From NCBI GenBank assembly GCA_023101725.1, contig JALJCO010003025.1, positions 1 through 64,000 on the forward strand: a stretch of DNA of 64,000 nt, in the 5' to 3' direction. The DNA is from Atherinomorus stipes. Lineage: Eukaryota; Chordata; Actinopteri; Atheriniformes; Atherinidae. The notes beneath the pieces were generated by a model. It saw only the letters and a list, made by a program, of their open reading frames with translations. It had not been told where the DNA came from and ran no database searches. This document shows, piece after piece, positions 12,764 to 24,700 of this stretch. How positions within the stretch are numbered: position 1 is the stretch's first letter; each line of letters begins with the position of its first letter. The position numbers and the translations under genes are program-made.

Positions 12764-15700
12764 CTGGGACACACAGACGGCAGTCAGAACCCAGATCCCG
12801 ACCCGATCAGAAAACTCATCAATACCGGACTCACCCTGAGCTGCTTGTGTGCAGGGAAGCCGAGCTCCTGCAGCAGGACTGATATGTAGACCAGGTCCAG
12901 ACAGAGGAAGGGGTTCTGCAGAGGACTGACGGACAGACCGCTGCACACTGCAGGAAACAGAATCCTCCAATCACAAACAAGCCGGGCTCGGGTCATTATT
13001 TTCCTTTTCTCTTCACTGATTCGTTGTTTTATTTGCTCTTCAACCTGATTTAATTAGATTGTGCAGGATTATTTGCGTGTGAGGATCAGAGCAGATCTTC
13101 CTGACTGATGGATTATCTGAGTTTCATCAGAAGGTTCATCTCCTCCATATTATTAATAAGCATGAAGGCGGAGGAGGTCTGCTCTCTGCAACTCTGAGCA
13201 AAGCTGCAGTTCAGCCGGGCCGCCACCAGGGGGCGCCACCTCACCTCTTTTAGCTGCGTGGACGTAGTCGGACACTCTGACGGTTCCTCCTGTCCGCTCG
13301 TCTGAACGCGGGAAACAGATGAAAGAAAAACCAGATGCCAGTCAACGTACCAAACCCATCATGTTCAGAGAAAATAACAATGATCTGATAAAAACACTGA
13401 GGCATCCTGTCAGTGATGAGGTCATGTTAATGACATCACCAACACTTGTTCTTTTAAGTCATGGCTGTGGAAAATCTCTGGCTGCAGCTTCAGATGTTCT
13501 GCAGTTCTGACCCGGTTCTTATGGAAGCTCATTTCTGCCACTCTGATGACAGGAAACGCAAAACGTGTATCTCAGTTATACCAATTATTAGATAACTAAG
13601 ACATGATACTGTTACTACATAATGTACTAAGTCATAATACTATTACTAGTAATACATACCGTCTCAAAATTATGAGAACAGTCATAATACTACATACTGT
13701 ACTAAGTCATAAAACTATTACCAACACTACATACTGTATTAAGTCACAATGCTATTATTAATACAACATATCTAATAATTATGAGATAACTAAGTCATAA
13801 TACTATTACTAATACTACATGCTGTACTAAATCAAAATACTATTACTAATACTACATATTATCTCATAATTATGAGATAACGAAGCCATAATACTATTAC
13901 TAACGCTACATACTGTATTAAGTCACAATACTATGACTAATACTACATACTGTACTAAGTCAAAATACTATTACTAATACTACATATTATCTCATAATTA
14001 TGAGATAACTAAGCCATAATACTATTACTAATGCTACATACTGTATTAAGTCACAATACTATGACTAATACTACATACTGTACTAAGTCATTATACTATT
14101 ACTAATACTACATATTATCTCATAATTGTGAGATAACAAAGTCATAACACTATTACTAATACTACTTACGGTACTAAATCGTAATAATATTACTAACATT
14201 ACATACTGTATTAAGTCACAATGCCATTATTAATACAACATATCTAATAATTATGAGATAACTAAGTCATAATACTATTACTAATACTACATGCTGTACT
14301 ACATCAAAATACTATTACTAATACTACTTTTTTTCAGCAGTGTGGCAGAAACGGGCTTCCATAGCTTCTGGTTTTCAGACATGTTGGTAAAGGTCGGGCT
14401 GGTTTCCAGAACTCCATTCTCAGCCAGAACCTTGACAGTCCAGACAGAACGAGGTCCAAGCTCGGTTCTGGTTCTGAACCAGTCGGATCGGCTCTCATCC
14501 AGGTGGATGTAAAATTTACTGTAAACCTGTAACACATCGCTCAGTCAGAACAGAGGAAGGAGGTCCAGAGGAAGGAGCAGCATCTGGTAACCATGGCAAC
14601 CTAAGGCAGTACCGAGTCACTTCCATCCACCTGTCACGTGACCCGTCGGCGCCTGCAGACGAGGAGCAGGGCAGCAGCGAGTTTCTTACCGATGATTCCG
14701 AGGTCGGCGGCGCGGTCGTAGTAGAAGGAGAAGGCGTAGAAGTCCATGTCTGCTGCCTCCGTCGCCTTCACCACCTTCCTGTACAGAACCTTCTCCACTT
14801 TGGTGAGACACGCCTCATAAGCCGGCTCCCCTGAAACACAAGCACGACCTTTCCACCCGATCCAGTTGCATGATGGGTAATCAGAACTAACGAATCAGAT
14901 TTCCGTACCTGCTTTCTGTCCTTTTACGGTGTAGATGACGTCAGAGTGTTCCCAGCTGCCCGAGTACTCTGGAGGGAGGCAGGGACTGACCAGCTCAGTG
15001 CTGCCCCCTACTGCACACACACACGCACGCATGCGCACACACACACACACACACGCACGCGCACGCACGCGCACGCATGCGCACACACACACACACACAC
15101 ACTACAGTGAGGATTTCTTCTGTCATCCTCTGAGCCAACATGCAGTGAGGCAGTGGTGACCAAGTCCAGTCCCGGAGAGCCACAATCCTGCATCCTCTAG
15201 CTGCGTCCCTTCTCCAACACACCTGAATCAAGCGAATGGCTCGTCATCAGGCCTCTGCACAGCTGAATGACGTGCACGAGGTAATCCAGGTGTGCTGGAG
15301 AAGGGATGCGTTTAACAGTTGCAGAATTTTGGCTCTGGAGGACTGGACTTGGCCACCTCTGCAGTAAACGATCTGATCTGCGACACATATGAGTCCGTTA
15401 TTCTGACACTCAGCGAGTCTAGGAAGGAGAATTCTCACCTGAGTGGTTAAATATTATATAATATCTCATTAACGTTTCCACAGAATGAATGAAAATTCAA
15501 CTAAGAAAAAAAAATAGCTTGTATGTTTGTAGAGTAAAATACTGTCTGTGAAAAATAAATGCGTGGCACGGTTGGAGCCCTTTGTGTCCTTTTATCCTCT
15601 GATTTATTGACCTTTTAGAGCCAAATGAGCGCGTAGGAAAACTGAGATCCTGTCAGAAGACCTTCATTTGTTCCAGAGGATCCAAAAGACCAGAGGTGAC

Positions 15701-18700
15701 TGAGCATTTACAGCCTGGAGGGAACTGCCTGAGGAAATCAGGTCAGCAGACTCAGCCTTTCCTGATTATATCTGTTTATTCTATCTGCTGCTGTGCGATG
15801 AACATTTATTATCATCATCATTAAAATCATATTCAAATTCTGCAGAATTCTGTAAAATGATTTTATCTTTTGTTAACAGTGTTGTGTAAATAAAGATCAT
15901 TCAGTCGTTAACTTGCAAATCTGCAGAACTTCATCAGGTTGCTCTGTGCGTTTGGTGTGTGAGGGGGCGGGGCCAAGCAACACTGTCATCATGCTGGCAG
16001 CGTTAGAGTCTGCAGGTATGACTTCACATGTAGTCATTGCCGTTTGTCCTGCAGCTCTGCAGACAGACGCAGATACAAAGCGAGGATCTGAGCTGCAGAT
16101 AAATCGCAGCAACAGCTGGCAGGCAAGGAATTAATCTTGCAGTGTGTTATTAAAAGATTAGATAATGGCTTATTTATCCTACGGGAGGGTGGAGGGGGGT
16201 ATAAAGGCAGAAATGAAAAACAAGAAAATAAAAAAAGAGGGTCAGGTACATACAGGGCGGAGCGATGACGCCTCCTAAGATGGCGAGTCGAGCAGACATC
16301 AGGCCGAGACCCAGATAACTGCAGAGACAGCAGATTTACAGGAACTGAAGGAAACCATCAGCTGATTCATTCTGCCAGAGTGAGTCAGATCTGCTGCTTC
16401 CAGCCACACGAGCCCTGATGAGGTTTCAGAGAAGAAAGCCGTGCTCACCTGTGAGTGTAGACGGTGTGAGTGTTGTTGAACATCTGGAACGACCTGATGT
16501 AGTCGATGGGAGACGTCTGGATGGTTTTCTGCACAGATCAAACAGAATGACTGAGGAACTCTGACCCAGATGACACTGCAGCCCAAAGCTCACCCAGTCA
16601 CCTCATCACCTCAGCTTCCCGCTGACACAATTATCTAACCAGCCAATCACACAGCAGCATGTAGTCATGTAGACGTGGTGAAGACGACTTGCTGAAGTTC
16701 AAACTGAGCATCAGAATGAGGAAGAGAGGGGATTTAATGGTTGTTGGTCTGAGCATTTACTGGGATTTTCCCACCAACCATCTCTGGGGTTTCCAGAGAA
16801 AATCTCCAGTAGCAGCAGGAGTCTGGACCAGGATGCAGCAGAAGACCACAGCGGGTGCCACTCCTGCCAGCTAAGAACAGGAAACTGAGATACAGTTCAC
16901 ACAGAATCACCAGAACTGGACAATAGAAGATGGAGAAACATTGCTGGTCTGATGAGTCTCCATTTCAGCTCCACATTCAGATGTTAGGCTCAGAATTTGC
17001 TGGAAACATCATGAAAGCATGGATCCATCCTGCATTGGATCAAGGCTTCAGGCTGCTGCTGGTGTAATGGTGTGGGGGAGATTTTCTTGGCCCACTTTGG
17101 GCAGCTGTGGCTACATACGTAGCTTACTATCACCAAGTATGAATGAGGAGTGAAAGAATAATGGACCGACTGTGAGCACTTTGAGTGCCCTGCAAGCAAA
17201 AGCGCGATATAAATCTAATCCGTTATCATTTTTATTATTATTAGCATTATTATTATTCACTTTGGACCAACATGGCGGTTTAACCACCACAGCCTACCTG
17301 AGTATCATTACTGACCATGTCCATCCCTTTATGACCACAGTGGAGAATCTTCTGATGCTGCTTCCAGCAGGATGATGCACCATGTCACAAAGATGACATC
17401 ATCTCCAACATGACAGTTCACTGAACTCCAATGACCTCCACAGTCAGCTGATCTCAGTCCAAGAGAGCAGCTTTCTTATCATGCTGCGGTGGAACGGGAA
17501 GGGCATTCTCATCATGATGAGATGGAACGGGAGATTCTCATGATGATGAGGTGGAACGGGACATTCTCATCCTGATGTGGTGGAACGGGACATTCTCATC
17601 CTGATGTGGTGGAACGGGACATTCTCATCCTGATGAGGTGGAACGGGAGATTCTCATCCTGATGAGGTGGAACGGGACATTCTCATCCTGATGTGGTGGA
17701 ACGGGACATTCTCATCCTGATGAGGTGGAACGGGACATTCTCATCCTGATGAGATGGAACGGGACATTCTCATCCTGATGGGTGGAACGGGACATTCTCA
17801 TCCTGATGAACGGGACATTCTCATCCTGATGAGGTGGAACGGGACATTCTCATCCTGATGAGATGGAACGGGACATTCTCATCCTGATGAGGTGGAACGG
17901 GACATTCTCATCCTGATGTGGTGGAACGGGAGGAACGGGACATTCTCATCCTGATGAGGTGGAACGGGACATTCTCATCCTGATGAGGTGGAACGGGACA
18001 TTCTCATCCTGATGAGGTGGAACGGGACATTCTCATCCTGATGAGGTGGAACGGGACATTCTCATCCTGATGAGGTGGAACGGGACATTCTCATCCTGAT
18101 GAGGTGGAACGGGACATTCTCATCCTGATGAGATGGAACGGGACATTCTCATCCTGATGAGGTGGAACGGGACATTCTCATCCTGATGAGGTGGAACGGG
18201 ACATTCTCATCCTGATGAGGTAAAACGGGACATTCTCATCCTGATGTGGTGGAACGGGACATTCTCATCCTGATGAGGTGGAACGGGACATTCTCATCCT
18301 GATGAGGTGGAACGGGACATTCTCATCCTGATGAGGTGGAACGGGACATTCTCATCCTGATGAGGTGGAACGGGACATTCTCATCCTGATGAGGTGGAAC
18401 GGGACATTCTCATCCTGATGTGGTGGAACGAGAGATTCTCATCCTGATGAGGTGGTAGGGATGGGCGATATGGACTAAAAAATGCATCACGATAATTTCT
18501 CTTATTTACCCCGGTAACGATAAGTGACGATAAAAACTATCAGCAAATTATTTTGTATTATAAATCTGTCGCAAAATTCTGTCTTGAAAGCCCTACAAAA
18601 TACTAGAAGCCACTAAACTATATCGATTAAGTTCAAGTAGTGCACCCGTATTGCAAAATTGTAGTGACACCAATCAAACAAGTCGGAAATATGAGACCAA

Positions 18701-21700
18701 ATTCCACATTTATTCAAACGATGCAAACAGCAAAACTAACTTTGCTTATTAAAAAAAACAAAGTAGTGCAACTGCAAACACAACCTGATAAATTGTCATA
18801 TCACGATAAAAACGATAAATTCAAATTGTTATTGTGGGGAATTTCTTTGACGATATATCACACACGATAAAATATCGCCCATCCCTATGAGGTGGAACGG
18901 GACATTCTCATCCTGATGAGGTAAAACGGGACATTCTCATCCTGATGTGGTGGAACGGGACATTCTCATCCTGATGAGGTGGAACGGGACATTCTCATCC
19001 TGATGAGGTGGAACGGGACATTCTCATCCTGATGAGGTGGAACGGGACATTCTCATCCTGATGAGGTGGAACGGGACATTCTCATCCTGATGAGGTGGAA
19101 CGGGACATTCTCATCCTGATGTGGTGGAACGAGAGATTCTCATCCTGATGAGGTGGAACGGGACATTCTCATCCTGATGTGGTGGAACGAGAGATTCTCA
19201 TCCTGATGAGGTGGAACGGGACATTCTCATCCTGATGAGGTGGAACGGGAGATTCTCATCCTGATGAGGTGGAACGGGAGATTCTCATCCTGATGAGGTG
19301 GAACGGGAGTTTCTCATCATGGATGTGCAGCTGACAAATCTGCAGCAACTGTGTGTTGCCATCATGTGACTATGGAGCAAAATCTCTGAGGGGCGTTTGT
19401 CAGGCGGTCTTTGAACGCATCGTGACACTTTAAAATTTGCAGGGGATGTTTCTGCTGTCTAACACAGCTCAGCAGCAGGTCTGGAAAAACATCCTCAGCT
19501 TCATTTGTAAACCACCAAATCACGACAAAGTCATCAGGAGAGACTTTAACAATCCGTTTCTCAGAATCTTCTTTTTGATTCAATCCTCCATCCTGAGCTC
19601 CTCAACGAGCCAGTGGAAAGAAACGAGAAAGAAAACCAGAACCAGGAAGTGCGGCCATCTGCCTTCTAGACTGGTTGAAGGATGCAGCAGATGAAGAAGG
19701 CGGCAAACTGAAGTCAAATAAAGTCTGACCCACATAAGACCTCCCCACCCCTCCTGCCCTCACCAGCTGATCTTTCTGAGATTATTGCAGCATTTTCAGA
19801 TTACATTTTCTAAGATGCAGCCATCTTGGTAGTTTGTGGAGATTTTCTTTTCTGTGTCTTTCTCACTCTACCAGTCCCCCTAACCATTCTCACCTCATCG
19901 TGAGGGCTAAAGGTGATCTGGGTTGACCCGCCTCCCAGATCCAGCATCCCCACGGTGGGTGAGCCAGCACTGTGAAGACCACCTGAAAAAGGACGAGAAG
20001 AGGAAGAGATTAGAAGAAACAGTGAATAATCCAATAACAGATCAGGCCTGCACTCCCGGGGTTACATGTGTCAGGAAAGTCTTCTGAAGACGGGGAAATA
20101 TTCTGGAAAATCCTTCCAGGTTGAAGCTTCTCTCTGACTGTGAAGTTCATGTTTGCAGGAACGAAGCAGGTTTTTGGTTTGTAACATCAGACTGTCCTTT
20201 ACTAGAGGTGCAGTATGTAAGAATTACTGGCATCTAGTGGTAAAGATGAGCATAAAAATTCCCTCACATACCATTCCATAGATGCACACCGCAAAATTGG
20301 ATACGCCCCAAATACGTTCCGGATGTGGGGGAAAGGAGCGCGACTCTGCCATTGAAACCCATGTTAAACTGGCGTTTTTCGCAGACCATTATCTACGACC
20401 AACTGGAATATTTCGACAAAACACCACCACCCAAAAACGACTGAAAGCCTGCAGACAAACATATTTTCGGCGCTGACTGGTATCCACTTGATTTCAGCGA
20501 TTTTGAGTGGTTTAATGGTGAGTGGTAGTAGGTGTTTTGGGCAAGTGGGATAACAAACATTGCTTGTCAGGCTAACCCTTTCTTCTGGGTAGGAAGCCGA
20601 AAAAAATTTAACAGGGTCTTGGTGTGCATTTGTGGTACTAAAGGTGACACAGCAGCTCTTAGGCATTTTCAGAGGGTCTTCTTTGCCAAGCACACCTAGC
20701 CGGGGCCACTCACCATTACACCACTCAAAATCGCTTAAATCAAGAGGATACCAGTCAGCGCCGAAAATATGTTTGTCTACAGGCTTTCAGTCGTTTTTGG
20801 GTGGAGGTGTTTTGTCGAAATATTCCAGTTGGTCATAGATAATGCTCTGTGAAAAACTCTGGTTAAACATGGGTTTCAATGGCAGAGTCGCGCTCCTTTC
20901 CCCCACATCCGGAACGGATGTGACGTATTTGGGGGCGTATCCAATTTTGCGGTGTGTATCTATTATGATGGATGGTGGCTGTTGGTGGCCAAAATTCGTC
21001 CAGACATTGAGGGTGCATTCACACCAGGATAGTCTGGGGACTCGGTCCGATTGGGTGGGATTTCTGAAAAATTAAATTTTTCTTTGCTTCAGTTGACATT
21101 CAAACTGCAGTAACTGCAGTGGACCAAACCGCCTGGTTAAACCACCGTAGATAAAACAACTGCTCGCTAGGTGGTGATGCTCCCAAATACAACCACTGAT
21201 CAATGATGAAGAAGCTGGAAGAAGTAAACCGGACTCCATGATTAAAGTGGAAATCTTTCTGCCTCTTGTTGTTAGACTTCTCCATCTGTCTACACACTTT
21301 CCTGCTGTTTTTCGTTGTTATTTTGACCTCGGCTTCTTCGAAAACACGCTGTTTGCTTAGTTTTACCTACTACCCAAACAATTTACCCCACTTCCTTCTA
21401 CTTCTGCTTCTTGATTCTTCATTGCGGTTGGAAAACATCACTTCCATTTAGGTTCTCTAGATAGTTTACTAGTCTGTTTGCAAATGAACCGAGACCCCCG
21501 GCTTTCAGGTGGACCAGATTCCGCTTCTTTGGTGCGCACCAGGATGCGGTTGGTGTTCACACCTCACCAAACGAAGCAGACTATCCGTGAAAATGGACCA
21601 CGGTCTGTTTAAAGCGGACCAAACAGCCAGTGTGAATGCACCCTAACATGTGGATCCAGTGTTCTCACGGGCAGCAACAATTGCACCACAGGTAACTTTT

Positions 21701-24700
21701 TTGATGCCTTTTAATTTTAATCAATTTTTTTTTATTGTAATCTAAATTTAAAGGGGAAACTCAGTAACTTTTTTACCTCAATAAATGCTTTTCGGAATCC
21801 CCGTGGGGCTAAACAAAGTGTTTACGGAGCGATTCAATGTGCCCCCCCCCCCCCCCCCCCCGCCGGGGCCTCTGGCCTGCGAGCAGCTAAAAACAACTTT
21901 GCCTGCGTCGACCCGAGCAGAACTTGCGACAACAGAAACCGCTGTACGGTACTCAGGTCCCCTATCTACCGAGCTGCTTCCAGCTCTGATTTGAACCAGA
22001 CTACCAGCGCTAATTCGAAGAAAACATTTCTTTAGCCTCACACCACCTAAACACGGCTCCTGGCTCTCATAACCAACTCTTTGCTGGACCAGAGTGATTC
22101 ACGTAGCTTGCGCTGCCTGGGCGCCGGGTGAAGCATCACTGCTTCAGGCTCAATAATCACTTATCACGTCCGCAAAAAGTTAATAAAAGTTCGTATTCTT
22201 ACCTGCTACTCGCCAACACCAGTGAAAAATATAATCCACGGCATATTTACCCGCAAATCGCGGGGAAAACGTCCCGTTTCAGAAAATACAGGACTTTGCT
22301 TTGAGCAGAGGGAGACGAGGTGCTGACTCTTGGGGCTACCAACGCAGCAAAGTAGCATCAACAAGCTAGTAAACGCTTAGAAAGATATCCAGCGATCAAA
22401 ATAGAGGAAAGACAGGTAGAGAAGCCGTCTGTGTACTGTGGGGGTGTAAGGGGGGTTGAACACGACAGTGAAAGGACGCCACTAGGGGAGCCCCGAGCTG
22501 AAGTTACTGAGTTCTGCTTTAAAACTGAAGCTGTCATCTAATGATAAGTGAATTTTGTCAAACAGCCGATGACATCTTTCACTACCAGCTGTTTACTGAG
22601 GATGATCCTGAGTTTGATGTCTCTCATCTCTGCTGCACCAATAATTATATCTCACTGTTAAAGAGGAAAACCTCACAGTCATCACATCTGGCGGTTTTAT
22701 GACCTTTACATCCTCTTCATGAAATGTAGCGTTTGGACAGATAGATCTTATCATGTAGGTAGCGGTGAGCTGATACTGCATTATGATCTAGAACAGTAGT
22801 GGGGAAACCTGGTCCTCGAGGGCTGCAGTCCTGCAGGTTTTCTGTGTGTCCCCACTCCAGTACACTTGATTCAAACCAAATAGATCCAACAGCCTATCAA
22901 GTTCTGCACAGTGACCCAGTCATTTGAATGAGGTGTGTAGGAGCAGGGCCACATGGAAAACCTTCAGAAAAAGGGCCAAGATCTTCCTCAGATCAGTTTT
23001 GTCAATGTAGTAATGGTTATTATATTGAATAGTGTAAAATGTGGTTACTATGGAGACAGCTGCACACAGGAAACTGTCCAGAGACCAGCTGTCAGTCCTG
23101 TAAAAAAGCTGCATGAACACTGTGTGCATTTAGTTTTTACCTGTGAGGAAGTTGATGGTGATCCAGGCAGAAATTCCTGGTGAAAGAAAATAAAGATGTC
23201 AATAATTACAGCTGCTGTGAGGATGATGGTTTTTTTCATTATGGTGGAATAAAAAATGGAAAACTATTTTCTGTCACTACAGACAGAACAGACCTCAGAT
23301 ATTTCATGTTTTGTCTCATCAGCTTCATTCAGTTTGTTGATATAAAACCATTTTTACATTTCTGGCTGGGATGGAAAATCTAGTGCCAGAAATGACATAA
23401 AACAGTGTTGTTTATCTGAAACTGGTGACTGTAACAGCAGTTTGATTCAAAAGCAGCTTTTGTGAAAGTGTTTGATGAATTTCTCACACATTCAGTGACA
23501 AACTGGAAATCCTCTGAATATCTTTGATCCTCAAACAGTTGAAAAGCAATGAGCTTCAGAGAAAGATTGAAGGGATTTACAGATTCCTCCTCCTACAGAG
23601 CAGAATATTACTAAAGGGCTATCATGTAAAATGGTCGTTTGAGCTTTTAACCATGTTAGTGTTATTTCCTCATAAAACTTTATTTAAGCCATTATTTTTC
23701 TTCATCCATGCATATTTTAGTAATCGACATGAATCTATGTGAATAGTCAGTACAAGCTCGAGCTCCCTTCATACAACTGACTTACCACCGATCTACGTAG
23801 AACAGTGGCACCAATCATGAAGTGACAAAACGCATTCAAGAGAGACTCCAGGAATCCAAACCTATCCACTTAGTATGAGGAGGACACAAACAGCCTGCTG
23901 GAGGCCTCCAGAGTTAAAAGGAAAAGCTTCTCTTTACATTTCATGGCTCTAGACGACGGCGAGTTGGACTGAATGTGGTTGTGTTTGATGTGGGGGTTTA
24001 TTTGTTGTACCGAAACGTAAAACCAGTAAAACCATATAGATCGGGTTCTGTGATGGTACGGGACTGGATCAGGGTTCTGTGATCATATCGGAATGGATCA
24101 GGGTTCTGTGATGGTACGGGAATGGATCAGGGTTCTGTGATGGTACGGGACTGGATCAGGGTTCTGTGATGGAATGGGACTGGATCAGGGTTCTGTGATG
24201 GAATGGGACGGGATCAAGGTTCTGTGATGGTGTGGGACTGGATCAGGGTTCTGTGATGGTGTGGGACTGGATCAGGGTTCTGTGATGGAATGGGACGGGA
24301 TCAGGGTTCTGTGATGGTGTAGGACTGGATCAGGGTTCTGTGATGGAATGGGACTGGATCAGGGTTCTGTGATGGAATGGGACGGGATCAGGGTTCTGTG
24401 ATGGTGTAGGACTGGATCAGGGTTCTGTGATGGAATGGGACTGGATCAGGGTTCTGTGATGGAATGGGACGGGATCAGGGTTCTGTGATGGAATGGGACG
24501 GGATCAGGGTTCTGTGATGGTGTAGGACTGGATCAGGGTTCTGTGATGGTGTGGGACTGGATCAGGGTTCTGTGATGGAATGGGACTGGATCAGGGTTCT
24601 GTGATGGTGTAGGACTGGATCAGGGTTCTGTGATGGTGTAGGACTGGATCAAGGTTCTGTGATGGTGTGGGACTGGATCAGGGTTCTGTGATGGTGTAGG

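Larger units (their letters stand above)
16795..19415 (+). mobile_element. Tc1-like transposon relic, entpd6 intron 6 (split by minisatellite, SINE and hAT insertions)
   Basis: Left part (16795-17480) follows the fish Tc1 transposase coding strand: GCAGAAGACCACAGCGGGTG, CACCAGAACTGGACAATAGA, GGTCTGATGAGTCTCCATTT, AATGGTGTGGGGGAGATTTT, GACCATGTCCATCCCTTTAT, CCTCCACAGTCAGCTGATCT. Right part (19290-19415) continues GGATGTGCAGCTGACAAATC, reading TNLQQL..AIM..W.KISE. The frame is full of stops. The coding sequence between the parts has become a 29-bp minisatellite. Confidence 0.85.

Noticed and set aside
17481..19320. CTGATGA in each 29-bp unit, like a hammerhead ribozyme core
   Set aside because: The second conserved core (GAAA) and the required stems are absent; GGAAC is present instead. 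The motif comes from the repeat unit itself.
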